Shown here in pieces: positions 50,311-62,005 of a DNA stretch of 64,000 bases (positions are counted from its first letter, which is position 1; each line of letters starts with the position of its first letter). The position numbers and the translations under genes were made by a program. The DNA is from Microcebus murinus (taxonomy: Eukaryota; Chordata; Mammalia; Primates; Cheirogaleidae). The stretch covers positions 1,364,001 through 1,428,000 of the forward strand of contig NC_134126.1 in assembly GCF_040939455.1 (NCBI RefSeq). The letters are read 5' to 3'. A model generated the notes under the pieces. It did no database searches and was not told the DNA's origin. It was given only the letters and a program-made list of their open reading frames with translations.

Positions 50311-52340
50311 AGTGGACACAGCCAGATCCGCACTGCGCCCTGCCTGCCCGTCTCCCGTCAGTGAGTGGACACAGCCATATTCGCACTGCGCCCTGCCTGC
50401 CCGTCTCCCGTGGGTGAGTGGACACAGCCATATCCGCACTGCGCGCTGCCTGCCCGTCTCCCATGGGCGAGTGGACACAGCCAGATCCGCACTGCGCCCT
50501 GCCTGCCCGTCTGTCATGGGCGAGTGGACACAGCCAGATCCGCACTGCGCCCTGCCTGACCGTCTGCCGTCGGTGAGTGGACACAGCCAGATCCACACTG
50601 CGCCCTGCCTGCCCGTCTGCCGTGGGCGAGTGAACACAGCCAGATCCGCACTGTGCACTGCCTGACCGTCTGCCGTGGGTGAGTGGACACAGCCAGATCC
50701 GCACTGCGCCTTGCCTGACCGCCTGCCGTGGGTGAGTGGACACAGCCAGATCCACACTGCGCCCTTCCTGCCCGTCTGCCGTGGGCGAGTGGACACAGCC
50801 ATATCCGCACTGCGCACTGCCTGACCGTCTGCCGTGGGTGAGTGGACACAGCCAGATCCGTACTGCGCCCTGCATAACCGCCTGCCGTGGGTGAGTGGAC
50901 ACAGCAAAGTCCGCACTGCGCCTTGCCTGCCCGTCTCCCGTGGGCGACTGGACACAGCCAGATCCTCACTGCGCCCTGCCTGCCCTTCTGCCGTGGGTGA
51001 GTGGACACAGCCAGATCCGCACTGCGCCCTGCCTGACCGTCTGCCGTGGGTGAGTGGACACAGCCAGATCCGCACTGTGCCCTGCCTGCCCGTCTCCCGT
51101 GGGTGAGTGGACACAGCCAGATCCACACTGCGCCCTGCCTGACCGTCTGCCGTGGGCGAATGGACACAGCCAGATCCGCACTGCGCCCTGCCTGACCGTC
51201 TGCTGTGGGTGAGTGGACACAGCAAGATCCGCACTGCGCCCTGCCTGCCCCTATGCTGTGGGCGAGTGGACACAGCCAGATCCGCACTGCGCCCTGCCTG
51301 ACCGTCTGCCGTGGGTGAGTGGACACAGCCAGATCTGCACTGCGCCCTGCCTGACCGCCTGCCGTGGATGAGTGGACACAGCTAGATCCGCACGGCGCCC
51401 TGCCTGCCCGTCTCCCGTGGGCGAGTGGACACAGCCAGATCCGCACTGCGCCCTGCCTGCCCTTCTGCCATGGGTGAGTGAACACAGCCAGATCCGCACT
51501 GCGCCCTGCCTGCCCGTCTCCCGTCAGTGAGTGGACACAGCCAGATCCGCACTGCGCCCTACCTGCCCGTCTCCCGTGGGCGAGTGGAAACAGCCCGATC
51601 GGCACTGCGCCCTGCCTGCCCGTCTCCCGTGGGCGAGTGGAAACAGCCAGATCCGCACTGCGCCCTGCCTGCCCGTCTTTCGTGGGCGAGTGGACACAGC
51701 CAGTTCCGCACTTCGCCCTGCCTGCCCATCTCCAGTGGGCGAGTGGACTCAGCCAGATCCACACTGCGCCCTGCCTGCCCGTCTGCCGTGGGTGAGTGGA
51801 CACAGCCAGATCCGCACTGCGCCCTGCCTGACCGTCTCCCGTGGGTGTGTGGACACAGCCAGATCCGCAATGCGCCCTGCCTGCCCGTCTCCCGTGGGTG
51901 AGTGGACACAGCCAGATTCGCACTGCACCTTGCCTGCCCGTCTCCTGTCAGTGAGTGGACACAGCCAGATCCGCACTGTGCCCTGCCTGCCCGTCTCCCG
52001 TGGGTGAGTGGACACAGTCAGATCCGCACTGCGCCCTGCCAGCCCGTCTGCCGTGGGCGACTGGACACAGCCAGATCCGCACTGCGCCCTTCCTGACCGT
52101 CTGCTGTGGGTGAGTGGACACAGCCAGATCCGCACTGCGCCCTTCCTGACCGTCTCCCGTGGGTGAGTGGACACAGCCAGATCCGCACTGCGGCTTGCCT
52201 GCCCGTCACACGTGGGTGAGTGGACACAGCCAGATCCGCACTGCACCCTACCTGCCCGTCTCTCGTTGGTGAGTGGACACAGCCAGATCCGCACTGCGCC
52301 CTGCCTGACCGTCCTTCGTGGGTGAGTGGACACCGCCAGA
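50311..52340. repeat. Block related to the right end of the window (216, 220 and 241 units)
   Basis: Successive parts match different places at the right end: 50312-50500 follows 63081-63270 (241 units), 50700-51440 follows 62144-62884 (216 units), and 51600-52340 follows 63256-63996 (220 units), each less 4 bp. CTATG units at 49926 and 51251 lie 25 units apart. Markers include ACAGCAAAGTCC near 50905/62349. Confidence 0.87.
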
Positions 52341-53081
52341 TCCGCACTGCGCCCTGCCTGCCCGTCTCCCGTGGGTGAGTGGACACAGCCAGATCCGCAC
52401 TGCGCCCTGCATGCCCGTCTCCCGTTAGTGAGTGGACACAGCCAGATCCGCACTGCGCTCTGCCTGACCGCCTTCCGTTGGTGAGTGGACACAGCCAGAT
52501 CCGCACTGCGCCCTGCCTGACCATCTGCCGTGGGTGAGTGGACACAGCCAGATCCGCACTGCGCCCTGCCTGACCGTCTGCCGTGGGTGAGTGGACACAG
52601 CCAGATCCACACTGCGCCCTGCCTGCCCCTGTGCCGTGGGCGAGTGGACACAGCCAGATCCGCACTGCGCCGTGCCTGACCGTCTGCCGTGGGTGAGTGG
52701 ACACAGCCAGATCCACACTGCGCCCTGCCTGCCCGTCTTCCGTGGGCGAGCGGACAGAGCCAGATCCGCACTGCGCCCTGCCTGACCGTCTGCCGTAGGC
52801 GAGTGGACACAGCCAGATCCGCACTGCGCCCTGCCTGCCCGTCTGCTGTGGGTGAGTGGACACAGCCAGATCCACACTGCGTCCTGCCTGTCCCTATGCT
52901 GTGGGCGAGTGGACACAGCCAGATCCGCACTGCGCCCTGCCTGACCGTCTGCCGTGGGTGAGTGGACACAGCCAGATCTGCACTGCGCCCTGCCTGACCG
53001 CCTGCCGTGGGTGAGTGGACACAGCCAGATCCGCACTGCGCCCTGCCTTTCCGTCTCCCGTGGGCGAGTGGACACAGCCTG
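52341..53081. repeat. Satellite stretch of the 14 / 20 / 22.5 kb type
   Basis: Unit order follows 13.85-14.5, 19.9-20.5 and 22.2-22.8 kb: a CCCCTGTGCCG unit near 52627, a GGCGAGCGGACAGAG unit near 52745 and a CTATG unit at 52894. Confidence 0.85.
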
Positions 53082-54560
53082 ATCCGCACTGCGCCCTGCC
53101 TGCCCTTCTGCCGTGGGTGAGTGTACACAGCCAGATCCGCACTGCGCCCTGCCTGACCGCCTGTCGTGGGTGAATCGACACAGCCAGATCCGCACTGCGC
53201 CCTGCCTGACCGCCTGTCGTGGGTGAATGGACACAGCCAGATCCGCACTGCGCCCTGCCTGCCCGTCTGCCGTGGGTGAGTGGACACAGCCAGATCCACA
53301 CTGCGCCCTGCCTGCCCGTCTGCCGTGGGTGAGTGGACACAGCCAGATCCGCACTGCGCCCTTCCTGACCATCTCCCGTGGGTGAGTGGACACAGCCAGA
53401 TCCGCACTGCGGCTTGCCTGCCCGTCACACGTGGGTGAGTGGACACAGCCAGATCCGCACTGCGCCCTACCTGCCCGTCTCCCGTTGGTGAGTGGACACA
53501 GCCAGATCCGCACTGCGCCCTGCCTGACCGTCCTTCGTGGGTGAGTGGACACCGCCAGATCCGCACTGCGCCCTGCCTGCCCGTCTCCCGTGGGTGAGTG
53601 GACACAGCCCGATTCACTGCGCCCTGCCTGCCCGTCTCCCGTCAGTGAGTGGACACAGCCAGATCCGCACTGCGCTCTGCCTGACCGCCTGCCGTTGGTG
53701 AGTGGACACAGCCAGATCCGCTCTGCGCCCTGCCTGACCGTCTGCCGTGGGCGAGTGGACACAGCCAGATCCGCACTGCGCCCTGCCTGACCGTCTGCCG
53801 TGGGTGAGTGGACACAGCCAGATCCACACTGCGCCCTGCCTGCCCCTGTGCCGTGGGCGATTGGACACAGCCAGATCCGCACTGCTCCGTGCCTGACCGT
53901 CTGCCGTGGGTGAGTGGACACAGCCAGATCCACACTGCGCTTTGCCTGACCGTCTGCCGTGGGTGAGTGGACACCGCCAGATCCGCACTGCGCTCTGCCT
54001 GCCCGTCTCCCGTGGGTGAGTGGACACAGCCAGATCCGCACTGCGTCCTGCCTGCCCGTCTGCCGTGGGTGAGTGGACACAGCCAGATCCGCACTGCGCC
54101 CTGCCTGACCTTCTCCCGTGGGTGAGTGGACACAGCCAGATCCGCACTGCGCCTTGCCTGCCCGTCTCACGTGGGTGAGTGGACACAGCCAGATCCGCAC
54201 TGCGCCCTACCTGCACGTCTCCCGTGGGTGAGTGGACACAGCCAGATGCGCACTGCACCCTGCCTGTCCGTCCTTCGTGGATGAGTGGACACCGCCAGAT
54301 CCGCACTGCGCCCTGCCTGCCCGTCTCCCGTGGGTGAGTGGACACAGCCAGATCCGCACTGCGCCCTGCCTGCCCGTCTCCCGTCAGTGAGTGGACACAG
54401 CCAGATCCGCACTGCGCCCTGCCTGACCGTATGCTGTCGGTGAGTGGACACAGCCAGATCCGCACTGCGCCCTGCCTGCCCGTCTGCCGTGGGCGAGTGG
54501 ACACAGCCCGATCCGCACTGCGCCCTGCCTGACCGTCTGCCGTGGGTGAGTGGACACAGC
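53082..54560. repeat. 100-unit displaced duplicate, copy 1
   Basis: Matches 58381-59859 at 5,299 bp, which is 100 x 53 with intervening indels summing to -1. Both copies carry the only 2-bp deletion type in the window (CCCGATTCACTG at about 53609 and 58908) and a CCGCTCTGCG unit shortly after. Confidence 0.93.
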
Positions 54561-55620
54561 CAGATCCACACTGCGCCCTGCCTGCCCCTCTGCCGTGGGC
54601 GAGTGGACACAGCCAGATCCGCACTGCGCCCTGCCTGCCCGTCTGCTGTGGGTGAGTGGACACAGCCAGATCCACACTGCGGCCTGCCTGTCCCTATGCC
54701 GTGGGCGAGTGGACACAGCCAGATCCGCACTGCGCCCTGCCTGACCGTCTGCCGTGGGTGAGTGGACACAGCCAGATCTGCACTGCGCCCTGCCTGACCG
54801 CCTGCCGTGGGTGAGTGGACACAGCCAGATCCGCACTGCGCCCTGCCTTTCCGTCTCCCGTGGGCGAGTGGACACAGCCAGATCCGCACTGCGCCCTGCC
54901 TGCCCGTCTCCCGTCAGTGAGTGGACACAGCCAGATCCGCACTGCGCCTTACCTGCCCGTCTCCCGTGGGCGAGTGGACACAGCCCGATCCGCACTGCGC
55001 TCTGCCTGCCCGTCTGCCGTGGGTGAGTGGACACAGCCAGATCCGCACTGCGCCTTGCCTGCCCGTCTCCCGTCAGTGAGTGGACACAGCCAGATCCGCA
55101 CTGCGCCCCTGCCTGCCCGTCTCCCGTGGGCGAGTGGACACAGCCAGATCCGCACTGCGCCCTGCCTGCCCGTCTCCAGTGGGCGAGTGGACACAGCCAG
55201 ATCCGCACTGCGCCGTGCCTGCCCATCTCCAGTGGGCGAGTGGACTCAGCCAGATCCACACTGCGCCCTGCCTGCCCGTCTGCCGTGGGTGAGTGGACAC
55301 AGCCAGATCCGCACTGCGCCCTGCCTGACCGTCTCCCGTGGGTGAGTGGACACAGCCAGATCCGCACTGCGCCCTGCCTGCCCGTCTCCCGTGGGTGAGT
55401 GGACACAGCCAGATTCGCACTGCGCCTTGCCTGCCCGTCTCCTGTCAGTGAGTGGACACAGCCAGATCCGCACTGTGCCCTTCCTGCCCATCTCCCGTGG
55501 GTGAGTGGACACAGCCAGATTCGCACTGCACCTTGCCTGCCCGTCTCCTGTCAGTGAGTGGACACAGCCAGATCCGCACTGTGCCCTTCCTGCCCGTCTC
55601 CCGTGGGCGAGTGGACACAG
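54240..55620. repeat. 30-unit tandem duplication, copy 1 (1,590-bp period)
   Basis: Matches 55830-57210 at 1,590 bp, exactly 30 x 53. Markers are GATGCGC at 54245/55835 and the extra C (GCGCCCCTGCC) near 55106/56696. Two internal units differ in type near 54.55-54.65 kb although total unit number is conserved. A 1-bp deletion near 55674 (ACAGCAGATCC) lies just after this copy. Confidence 0.92.
54690..54840. repeat. Three-unit CTATG cassette (example of 19 copies)
   Basis: A unit with CCCTATGCTG or a close form, then a plain unit, then a unit with CAGATCTGCAC, recur together. The CTA lies at 6525, 14315, 16223, 18662, 20358, 22637, 28201, 32280, 39380, 44733, 48178, 49926, 51251, 52894, 54694, 56284, 57981, 61582 and 62695. 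On the minus strand CTA reads TAG, which is one reason the otherwise open minus-strand frames end at these places. Confidence 0.88.
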
Positions 55621-55829
55621 CCAGATCCACACTGCGTCCTGCCTGCCCGTCTGCCGTGGGTGAGTGGACACAGCAGATCCGCACTGCGCCCTGCCTGACC
55701 TTCTCCCGTGGGTGAGTGGACACAGCCAGATCCGCACTGCGCCTTGCCTGCCCGTCTCACGTGGGTGAGTGGACACAGCCAGATCCGCACTGCGCCCTAC
55801 CTGCACGTCTCCCGTGGGTGAGTGGACAC

Positions 55830-57210
55830 AGCCAGATGCGCACTGCACCCTGCCTGTCCGTCCTTCGTGGATGAGTGGACACCGCCAGATCCGCACTGCG
55901 CCCTGCCTGCCCGTCTCCCGTGGGTGAGTGGACACAGCCAGATCCGCACTGCGCCCTGCCTGCCCGTCTCCCGTCAGTGAGTGGACACAGCCAGATCCGC
56001 ACTGCGCCCTGCCTGACCGTCTGCTGTCGGTGAGTGGACACAGCCAGATCCGCACTGCGCCCTGCCTGCCCGTCTGCCGTGGGCGAGTGGACACAGCCCG
56101 ATCCGCACTGCGCCCTGCCTGACCGTCTGCCGTGGGTGAGTGGACACAGCCAGATCCGCACTGCGCCCTGCCTGCCCGTCTGCCGTGGGCGAGTGGACAC
56201 TGCCAGATCCGCACTGCGCCCTGCCTGACGGTCAGCCGTGGGCGAGTGGACACAGCCAGATCCACACTGCGTCCTGCCTGTCCCTATGCTGTTGGCGAGT
56301 GGACACAGCCAGATCCGCACTGCGCCCTGCCTGACCGTCTGCCGTGGGTGAGTGGACACAGCCAGATCTGCACTGCGCCCTGCCTGACCGCCTGCCGTGG
56401 GTGAGTGGACACAGCCAGATCCGCACTGCGCCCTGCCTTTCCGTCTCCCGTGGGCGAGTGGACACAGCCAGATCCGCACTGCGCCCTGCCTGCCCGTCTC
56501 CCGTCAGTGAGTGGACACAGCCAGATCCGCACTGCGCCTTACCTGCCCGTCTCCCGTGGGCGAGTGGACACAGCCCGATCCGCACTGCGCTCTGCCTGCC
56601 CGTCTGCCGTGGGTGAGTGGACACAGCCAGATCCGCACTGCTCCTTGCCTGCCCGTCTCCCGTCAGTGAGTGGACACAGCCAGATCCGCACTGCGCCCCT
56701 GCCTGCCCGTCTCCCGTGGGCGAGTGGACACAGCCAGATCCGCACTGCGCCCTGCCTGCCCGTCTCCAGTGGGCGAGTGGACACAGCCAGATCCGCACTG
56801 CGCCGTGCCTGCCCATCTCCAGTGGGCGAGTGGACTCAGCCAGATCCACACTGCGCCCTGCCTGCCCGTCTGCCGTGGGTGAGTGGACACAGCCAGATCC
56901 GCACTGCGCCCTGCCTGACCGTCTCCCGTGGGTGAGTGGACACAGCCAGATCCGCACTGCGCCCTGCCTGCCCGTCTCCCGTGGGTGAGTGGACACAGCC
57001 AGATTCGCACTGCACCTTGCCTGCCCGTCTCCTGTCAGTGAGTGGACACAGCCAGATCCGCACTGTGCCCTTCCTGCCCGTCTCCCGTGGGTGAGTGGAC
57101 ACAGCCAGATTCGCACTGCACCTTGCCTGCCCGTCTCCTGTCAGTGAGTGGACACAGCCAGATCCGCACTGTGCCCTTCCTGCCCGTCTCCCGTGGGCGA
57201 GTGGACACAG
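55830..57210. repeat. 30-unit tandem duplication, copy 2
   Basis: Second copy of 54240-55620. From 56246 it also matches the 16.2-17.9 kb block base-for-base in unit order, including the extra C, making it the closer of the two copies to that distant block. Confidence 0.92.
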
Positions 57211-58380
57211 CCAGATCCGCACTGCGCCCTGCCTGACCGTCTGCCGTGGGTGAGTGGACACAGTCAGATCCGCACTGCGCCCTGCCTGACCGTCTGCCGT
57301 GGGTGAGTGGACACAGCCAGATCCACACTGCGCCCTGCCTGCCCGTCTGCCGTGGGTGAGTGGACACAGCCAGATCCGCAATGCGCCCTGCCTGACCGTC
57401 TCCCGTGGGTGAGTGGACACAGCCAGATCCGCACTGCGCCCTGCCTGCCCGTCTCCCGTGGGTGAGTGGACACAGCCAGATCCGCACTGCACCGTGCCTG
57501 CCCGTCTCCCGTCAGTGAGTGGACACAGCCAGATCCGCACTGCGCCCTGCCTGCCCGTCTCCCGTGGGTGAGTGGACACAGCCAGATCCGCACTGCGCGC
57601 TGCCTGCCCGTCTCCCGTGGGCGAGTGGAAACAGCCAGATCCGCACTGCGCGCTGCCTGCCCGTCTGTCGTGGGCGAGTGGACACAGCCATATCCGCACT
57701 GCGCCCTGCCTGCCCGTGTGCCGTGGGTGAGTGGACACCGCCAGATCCGCACTGCGCCCTGCCTGCCCTTCTTCCGTGGGTGAGTGGACACAGACAGATC
57801 CGCACTGCGCGCTGCCTGCCCGTCTCCCGTTGGCGAGTGGACACAGCCATATCCGCACTGCGCGCTGCCTGCCCGTCTGTCGTGGGCGAGTGGACACAGC
57901 CATATCCGCACTACGCCCTGCCTGACCGTCTGCCGTCGGTGAGTGGACACAGCCAGATCCACACTGCGCCCTGCCTGTCCCTATGCTGTGGGCGAGTGGA
58001 CACAGCCAGTACCGCACTGCGCCCTGCCTGACCCTCTGCCGTGGGTGAGTGGACACAGCCAGATCTGCACTGCGCCCTGCCTGCCCGTCTGCCGTGGGTG
58101 AGTGGACACAGCCAGATCCGCAATGCGCCCTGCCTGACCGTCTCCCGTGGGTGAGTGGACACAGCCAGATCCGCACTGCGCCCTGCCTGCCCGTCTCCCG
58201 TGGGTGAGTGGACACAGCCAGATCCGCACTGCACCGTGCCTGCCCGTCTCCCGTCAGTGAGTGGACACAGCCAGATCCGCACTGCGCCCTGCCTGCCCGT
58301 CTCCCGTGGGTGAGTGGACACAGCCAGATCCGCACTGCGCGCTGCCAGCCCGTCTCCCGTGGGCGAGTGGAAACAGCCAG
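57211..58380. repeat. Continuation of the 756-unit duplicate, then a junction stretch
   Basis: Up to about 57976 the order follows 17150-17915. After that a CTATG unit at 57981 replaces the expected GGCGAGCGG unit, and 58080-58370 repeats the order of 57340-57630 (14 units apart), including GCAATGCGCC at about 57378/58120 and ACTGCACCGTGCC. Confidence 0.86.
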
Positions 58381-59859
58381 ATCCGCACTGCGCCCTGCCT
58401 GCCCTTCTGCCGTGGGTGAGTGTACACAGCCAGATCCGCACTGCGCCCTGCCTGACCGCCTGTCGTGGGTGAGTGGACACAGCCAGATCCGCACTGCGCC
58501 CTGCCTGACCGCCTGTCGTGGGTGAGTGGACACAGCCAGATCCGCACTGCGCCCTGCCTGCCCGTCTGCCCTGGGTGAGTGGACACAGCCAGATCCACAC
58601 TGCGCCCTGCCTGCCCGTCTGCCGTGGGTGAGTGGACACAGCCAGATCCGCACTGCGCCCTTCCTGACCATCTCCCGTGGGTGAGTGGACACAGCCAGAT
58701 CCGCACTGCGGCTTGCCTGCCCGTCACACGTGGGTGAGTGGACACAGCCAGATCCGCACTGCGCCCTACCTGCCCGTCTCCCGTTGGTGAGTGGACACAG
58801 CCAGATCCGCACTGCGCCCTGCCTGACCGTCCTTCGTGGGTGAGTGGACACCGCCAGATCCGCACTGCGCCCTGCCTGCCCGTCTCCCGTGGGTGAGTGG
58901 ACACAGCCCGATTCACTGCGCCCTGCCTGCCCGTCTCCCGTCAGTGAGTGGACACAGCCAGATCCGCACTGCGCTCTGCCTGACCGCCTGCCGTTGGTGA
59001 GTGGACACAGCCAGATCCGCTCTGCGCCCTGCCTGACCGTCTGCCGTGGGCGAGTGGACACAGCCAGATCCGCACTGCGCCCTGCCTGACCGTCTGCCGT
59101 GGGTGAGTGGACACAGCCAGATCCACACTGCGCCCTGCCTGCCCCTGTGCCGTGGGCGAGTGGACACAGCCAGATCCGCACTGCGCCGTGCCTGACCGTC
59201 TGCCGTGGGTGAGTGGACACAGCCAGATCCACACTGCGCTTTGCCTGACCGTCTGCCGTGGGTGAGTGGACACCGCCAGATCCGCACTGCGCTCTGCCTG
59301 CCCGTCTCCCGTGGGTGAGTGGACACAGCCAGATCCACACTGCGTCCTGCCTGCCCGTCTGCCGTGGGTGAGTGGACACAGCCAGATCCGCACTGCGCCC
59401 TGCCTGACCTTCTCCCGTGGGTGAGTGGACACAGCCAGATCCGCACTGCGCCTTGCCTGCCCGTCTCACGTGGGTGAGTGGACACAGCCAGATCCGCACT
59501 GCGCCCTACCTGCACGTCTCCCGTGGGTGAGTGGACACAGCCAGATGCGCACTGCACCCTGCCTGTCCGTCCTTCGTGGATGAGTGGACACCGCCAGATC
59601 CGCACTGCGCCCTGCCTGCCCGTCTCCCGTGGGTGAGTGGACACAGCCAGATCCGCACTGCGCCCTGCCTGCCCGTCTCCCGTCAGTGAGTGGACACAGC
59701 CAGATCCGCACTGCGCCCTGCCTGACCGTATGCTGTCGGTGAGTGGACACAGCCAGATCCGCACTGCGCCCTGCCTGCCCGTCTGCCGTGGGCGAGTGGA
59801 CACAGCCCGATCCGCACTGCGCCCTGCCTGACCGTCTGCCGTGGGTGAGTGGACACAGC
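58381..59859. repeat. 100-unit displaced duplicate, copy 2
   Basis: Counterpart of 53082-54560 with the shared 2-bp deletion near 58913. Differences include GGCGAGTGG near 59156 for GGCGATTGG near 53857 and CCACACTGCGTCC near 59336 for CCGCACTGCGTCC. Confidence 0.93.
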
Positions 59860-61966
59860 CAGATCCGCACTGCGCCCTGCCTGCCCGTCTGCCGTGGGCG
59901 AGTGGACACTGCCAGATCCGCACTGCGCCCTGCCTGACGGTCAGCCGTGGGTGAGTGGACACAGCCAGATCCACACTGCGCCCTGCCTGCCCCTCTGCCG
60001 TGGGCGAGTGGACACAGCCAGATCCGCACTGCGCCCTGCCTGCCCGTCTGCTGTGGGTGAGTGGACACAGCCAGATCCGCACTGCGCCCTGCCTTTCCGT
60101 CTCCCGTCGGTGAGTGGACACAGCCAGATCCGCACTGCGCCCTACCTGCCCGTCTCCCGTGGGCGAGTGGACACATCCCGATCCGCACTGCGCTCTGCCT
60201 GCCCGTCTGCCGTGGGTGAGTGGACACAGCCAGATCCGCACTGCGCCTTGCTTGCCCGTCTCTCGTCAGTGAGTGGACACAGCCAGATCCGCACTGCGCC
60301 CTGCCTGCCCGTCTCCCGTGGGCGAGTGGACACAGCCAGTTCCGCACTACGCCCTGCCTGCCCGTCTCCAGTGGGCGAGTGGGCACAGCCAGATCCGCAC
60401 TGCGCCCTGCCTGCCCGTCTCCACTGGGCGAGTGGACACAGCCAGATCCACACTGCGCCCTGCCTGCCCGTCTGCCGTGGGTGAGTGGACACAGCCAGAT
60501 CCGCACTGCGCCCTGCCTGACCGTCTCCCGTGGGTGTGTGGACACAGCCAGATCCGCACTGCGCGCTGCCTGCCCGTCTCCCGTGTGCGAGTGGACACAG
60601 CCAGATACGCACTACGCCCTGCCTGACCGTCTGCCGTGTGTGAGTGGACACAGCCAGATCCGCACTGCGCCCTGCCTGCCCATCTCCCGTGGGTGAGTGG
60701 ACACAGCCAGATCCGCACTGCGCCCTGCCTGACCGCCTGCCGTGGGCGAGTGGACACAGCCAGATCCGCACTGCGCCCTGCCTGACCGCCTACCGTGGGT
60801 GAGTGGACACAGCCAGATCCGCACTGCGCCCTGCCTGCCCGTCTGCCGTGGGTGAGTGGACACAGCCAGATCCGCACTGCGCCCTACCTGCCCGTCTCCC
60901 GCGGGTTAGTGGACACAGCCAGATCCGCACTGCACCCTGCCTGACCGTCCTTCGTGGGTGAGTGGACACCGCCAGATCCGCACTGCGCCCTGCCTGCCCG
61001 TCTCCCGTGGGTGAGTGGACACAGCCAGATCCGCACTGCGCCCTGCCTGCCCGTCTCCCGTCAGTGAGTGGACACAGCCAGATCCGCACTGCGCCCTGCC
61101 TGACCGTCTCGCGTGGGTGAGTGGACACAGCCAGATCCGCACTGCGCGCTGCCTGCCCGTCTCCCGTGGGCGAGTGGACACAGCCAGATCCGCACTGCGC
61201 CCTGTCTGCCCGCTGTCGTGGGCGAGTGGACACAGCCAAATCCGCACTGCGCCCTGCCTGACCGTCTGCCGTGGGCGAGTGGAGACAGCCAGATCCACAC
61301 TGCGCCCTGCCTGCCCGTCTGCCGTGGGCGAGTGGAGACAGCCAGATCCGCACTGCGCACTGCCTGACCGTCTGCCGTGGGTGAGTCGACACAGCCAGAT
61401 CCGCACTGCGCCCTGCCTGACCGCCTGCTGTGGGTGAGTGGACACAGCCAGATCCGCACTGCGCCCTGCCTGCCCGTCTCCCGTGGGTGAGTGGACACAG
61501 CCAGATCCGCACTGCGCCCTGCCTGACCGTCTGCTGTGGGTGAGTGGACACAGCAAGATCCGCACTGCGCCCTGCCTGCCCCTATGCTGTGGGCGAGTGG
61601 ACACAGCCAGATCCGCACTTCGCCCTGCCTGACCGTCTGCCGTGGGTGAGTGGACACAGCCAGATCTGCACTGCGCCCTGCCTGACCGCCTGCCGTGGAT
61701 GAGTGGACACAGCCAGATCCGCACTGCGCCCTGCCTGCCCGTCTCCCGTGGGCGAGTGGACACAGCCAGATCCGCACTGCGCCCTGCCTGCCCTTCTGCC
61801 ATGGGTGAGTGAACACAGCCAGATCCGCACTGCGCCCTGCCTGCCCGTCTCCCGTCAGTGAGTGGACACAGCCAGATCCGCACTGCGCCCTACCTGCCCG
61901 TCTCCCGTGGGCGAGTGGAAACAGCCCGATCCGCACTGCGCTCTGCCTGCCCGTCTGCCGTGGGTG
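59860..61966. repeat. 220-unit displaced duplicate, copy 2
   Basis: After a short 59860-60095 connecting stretch, the order follows 48440-50310. The 1-bp deletion near 61212 is the same as that near 49557. Differences include CTCCACTGGGCG near 60419 for CTCCAGTGGGCG and GGGCGAGTGGAGAC near 61274 for GGTGAGTGGACAC in copy 1. Confidence 0.91.
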
Positions 61967-62005
61967 AGTGGACACAGCCAGATCCGCACTGCGCCCTGCC
62001 TGCCC
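61495..62005. repeat. 21-unit duplication, copy 1 (1,113-bp period)
   Basis: Matches 62608-63118 at 1,113 bp, exactly 21 x 53, including ACAGCAAGATCC, the CTATG unit (61582/62695), a GGATGAG unit and a CCATGGGTGAGTGAAC unit. The copies diverge at about 62005. Few differences are seen, for example CACTTCGCCC near 61617 against CACTGCGCCC near 62730. Confidence 0.9.
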
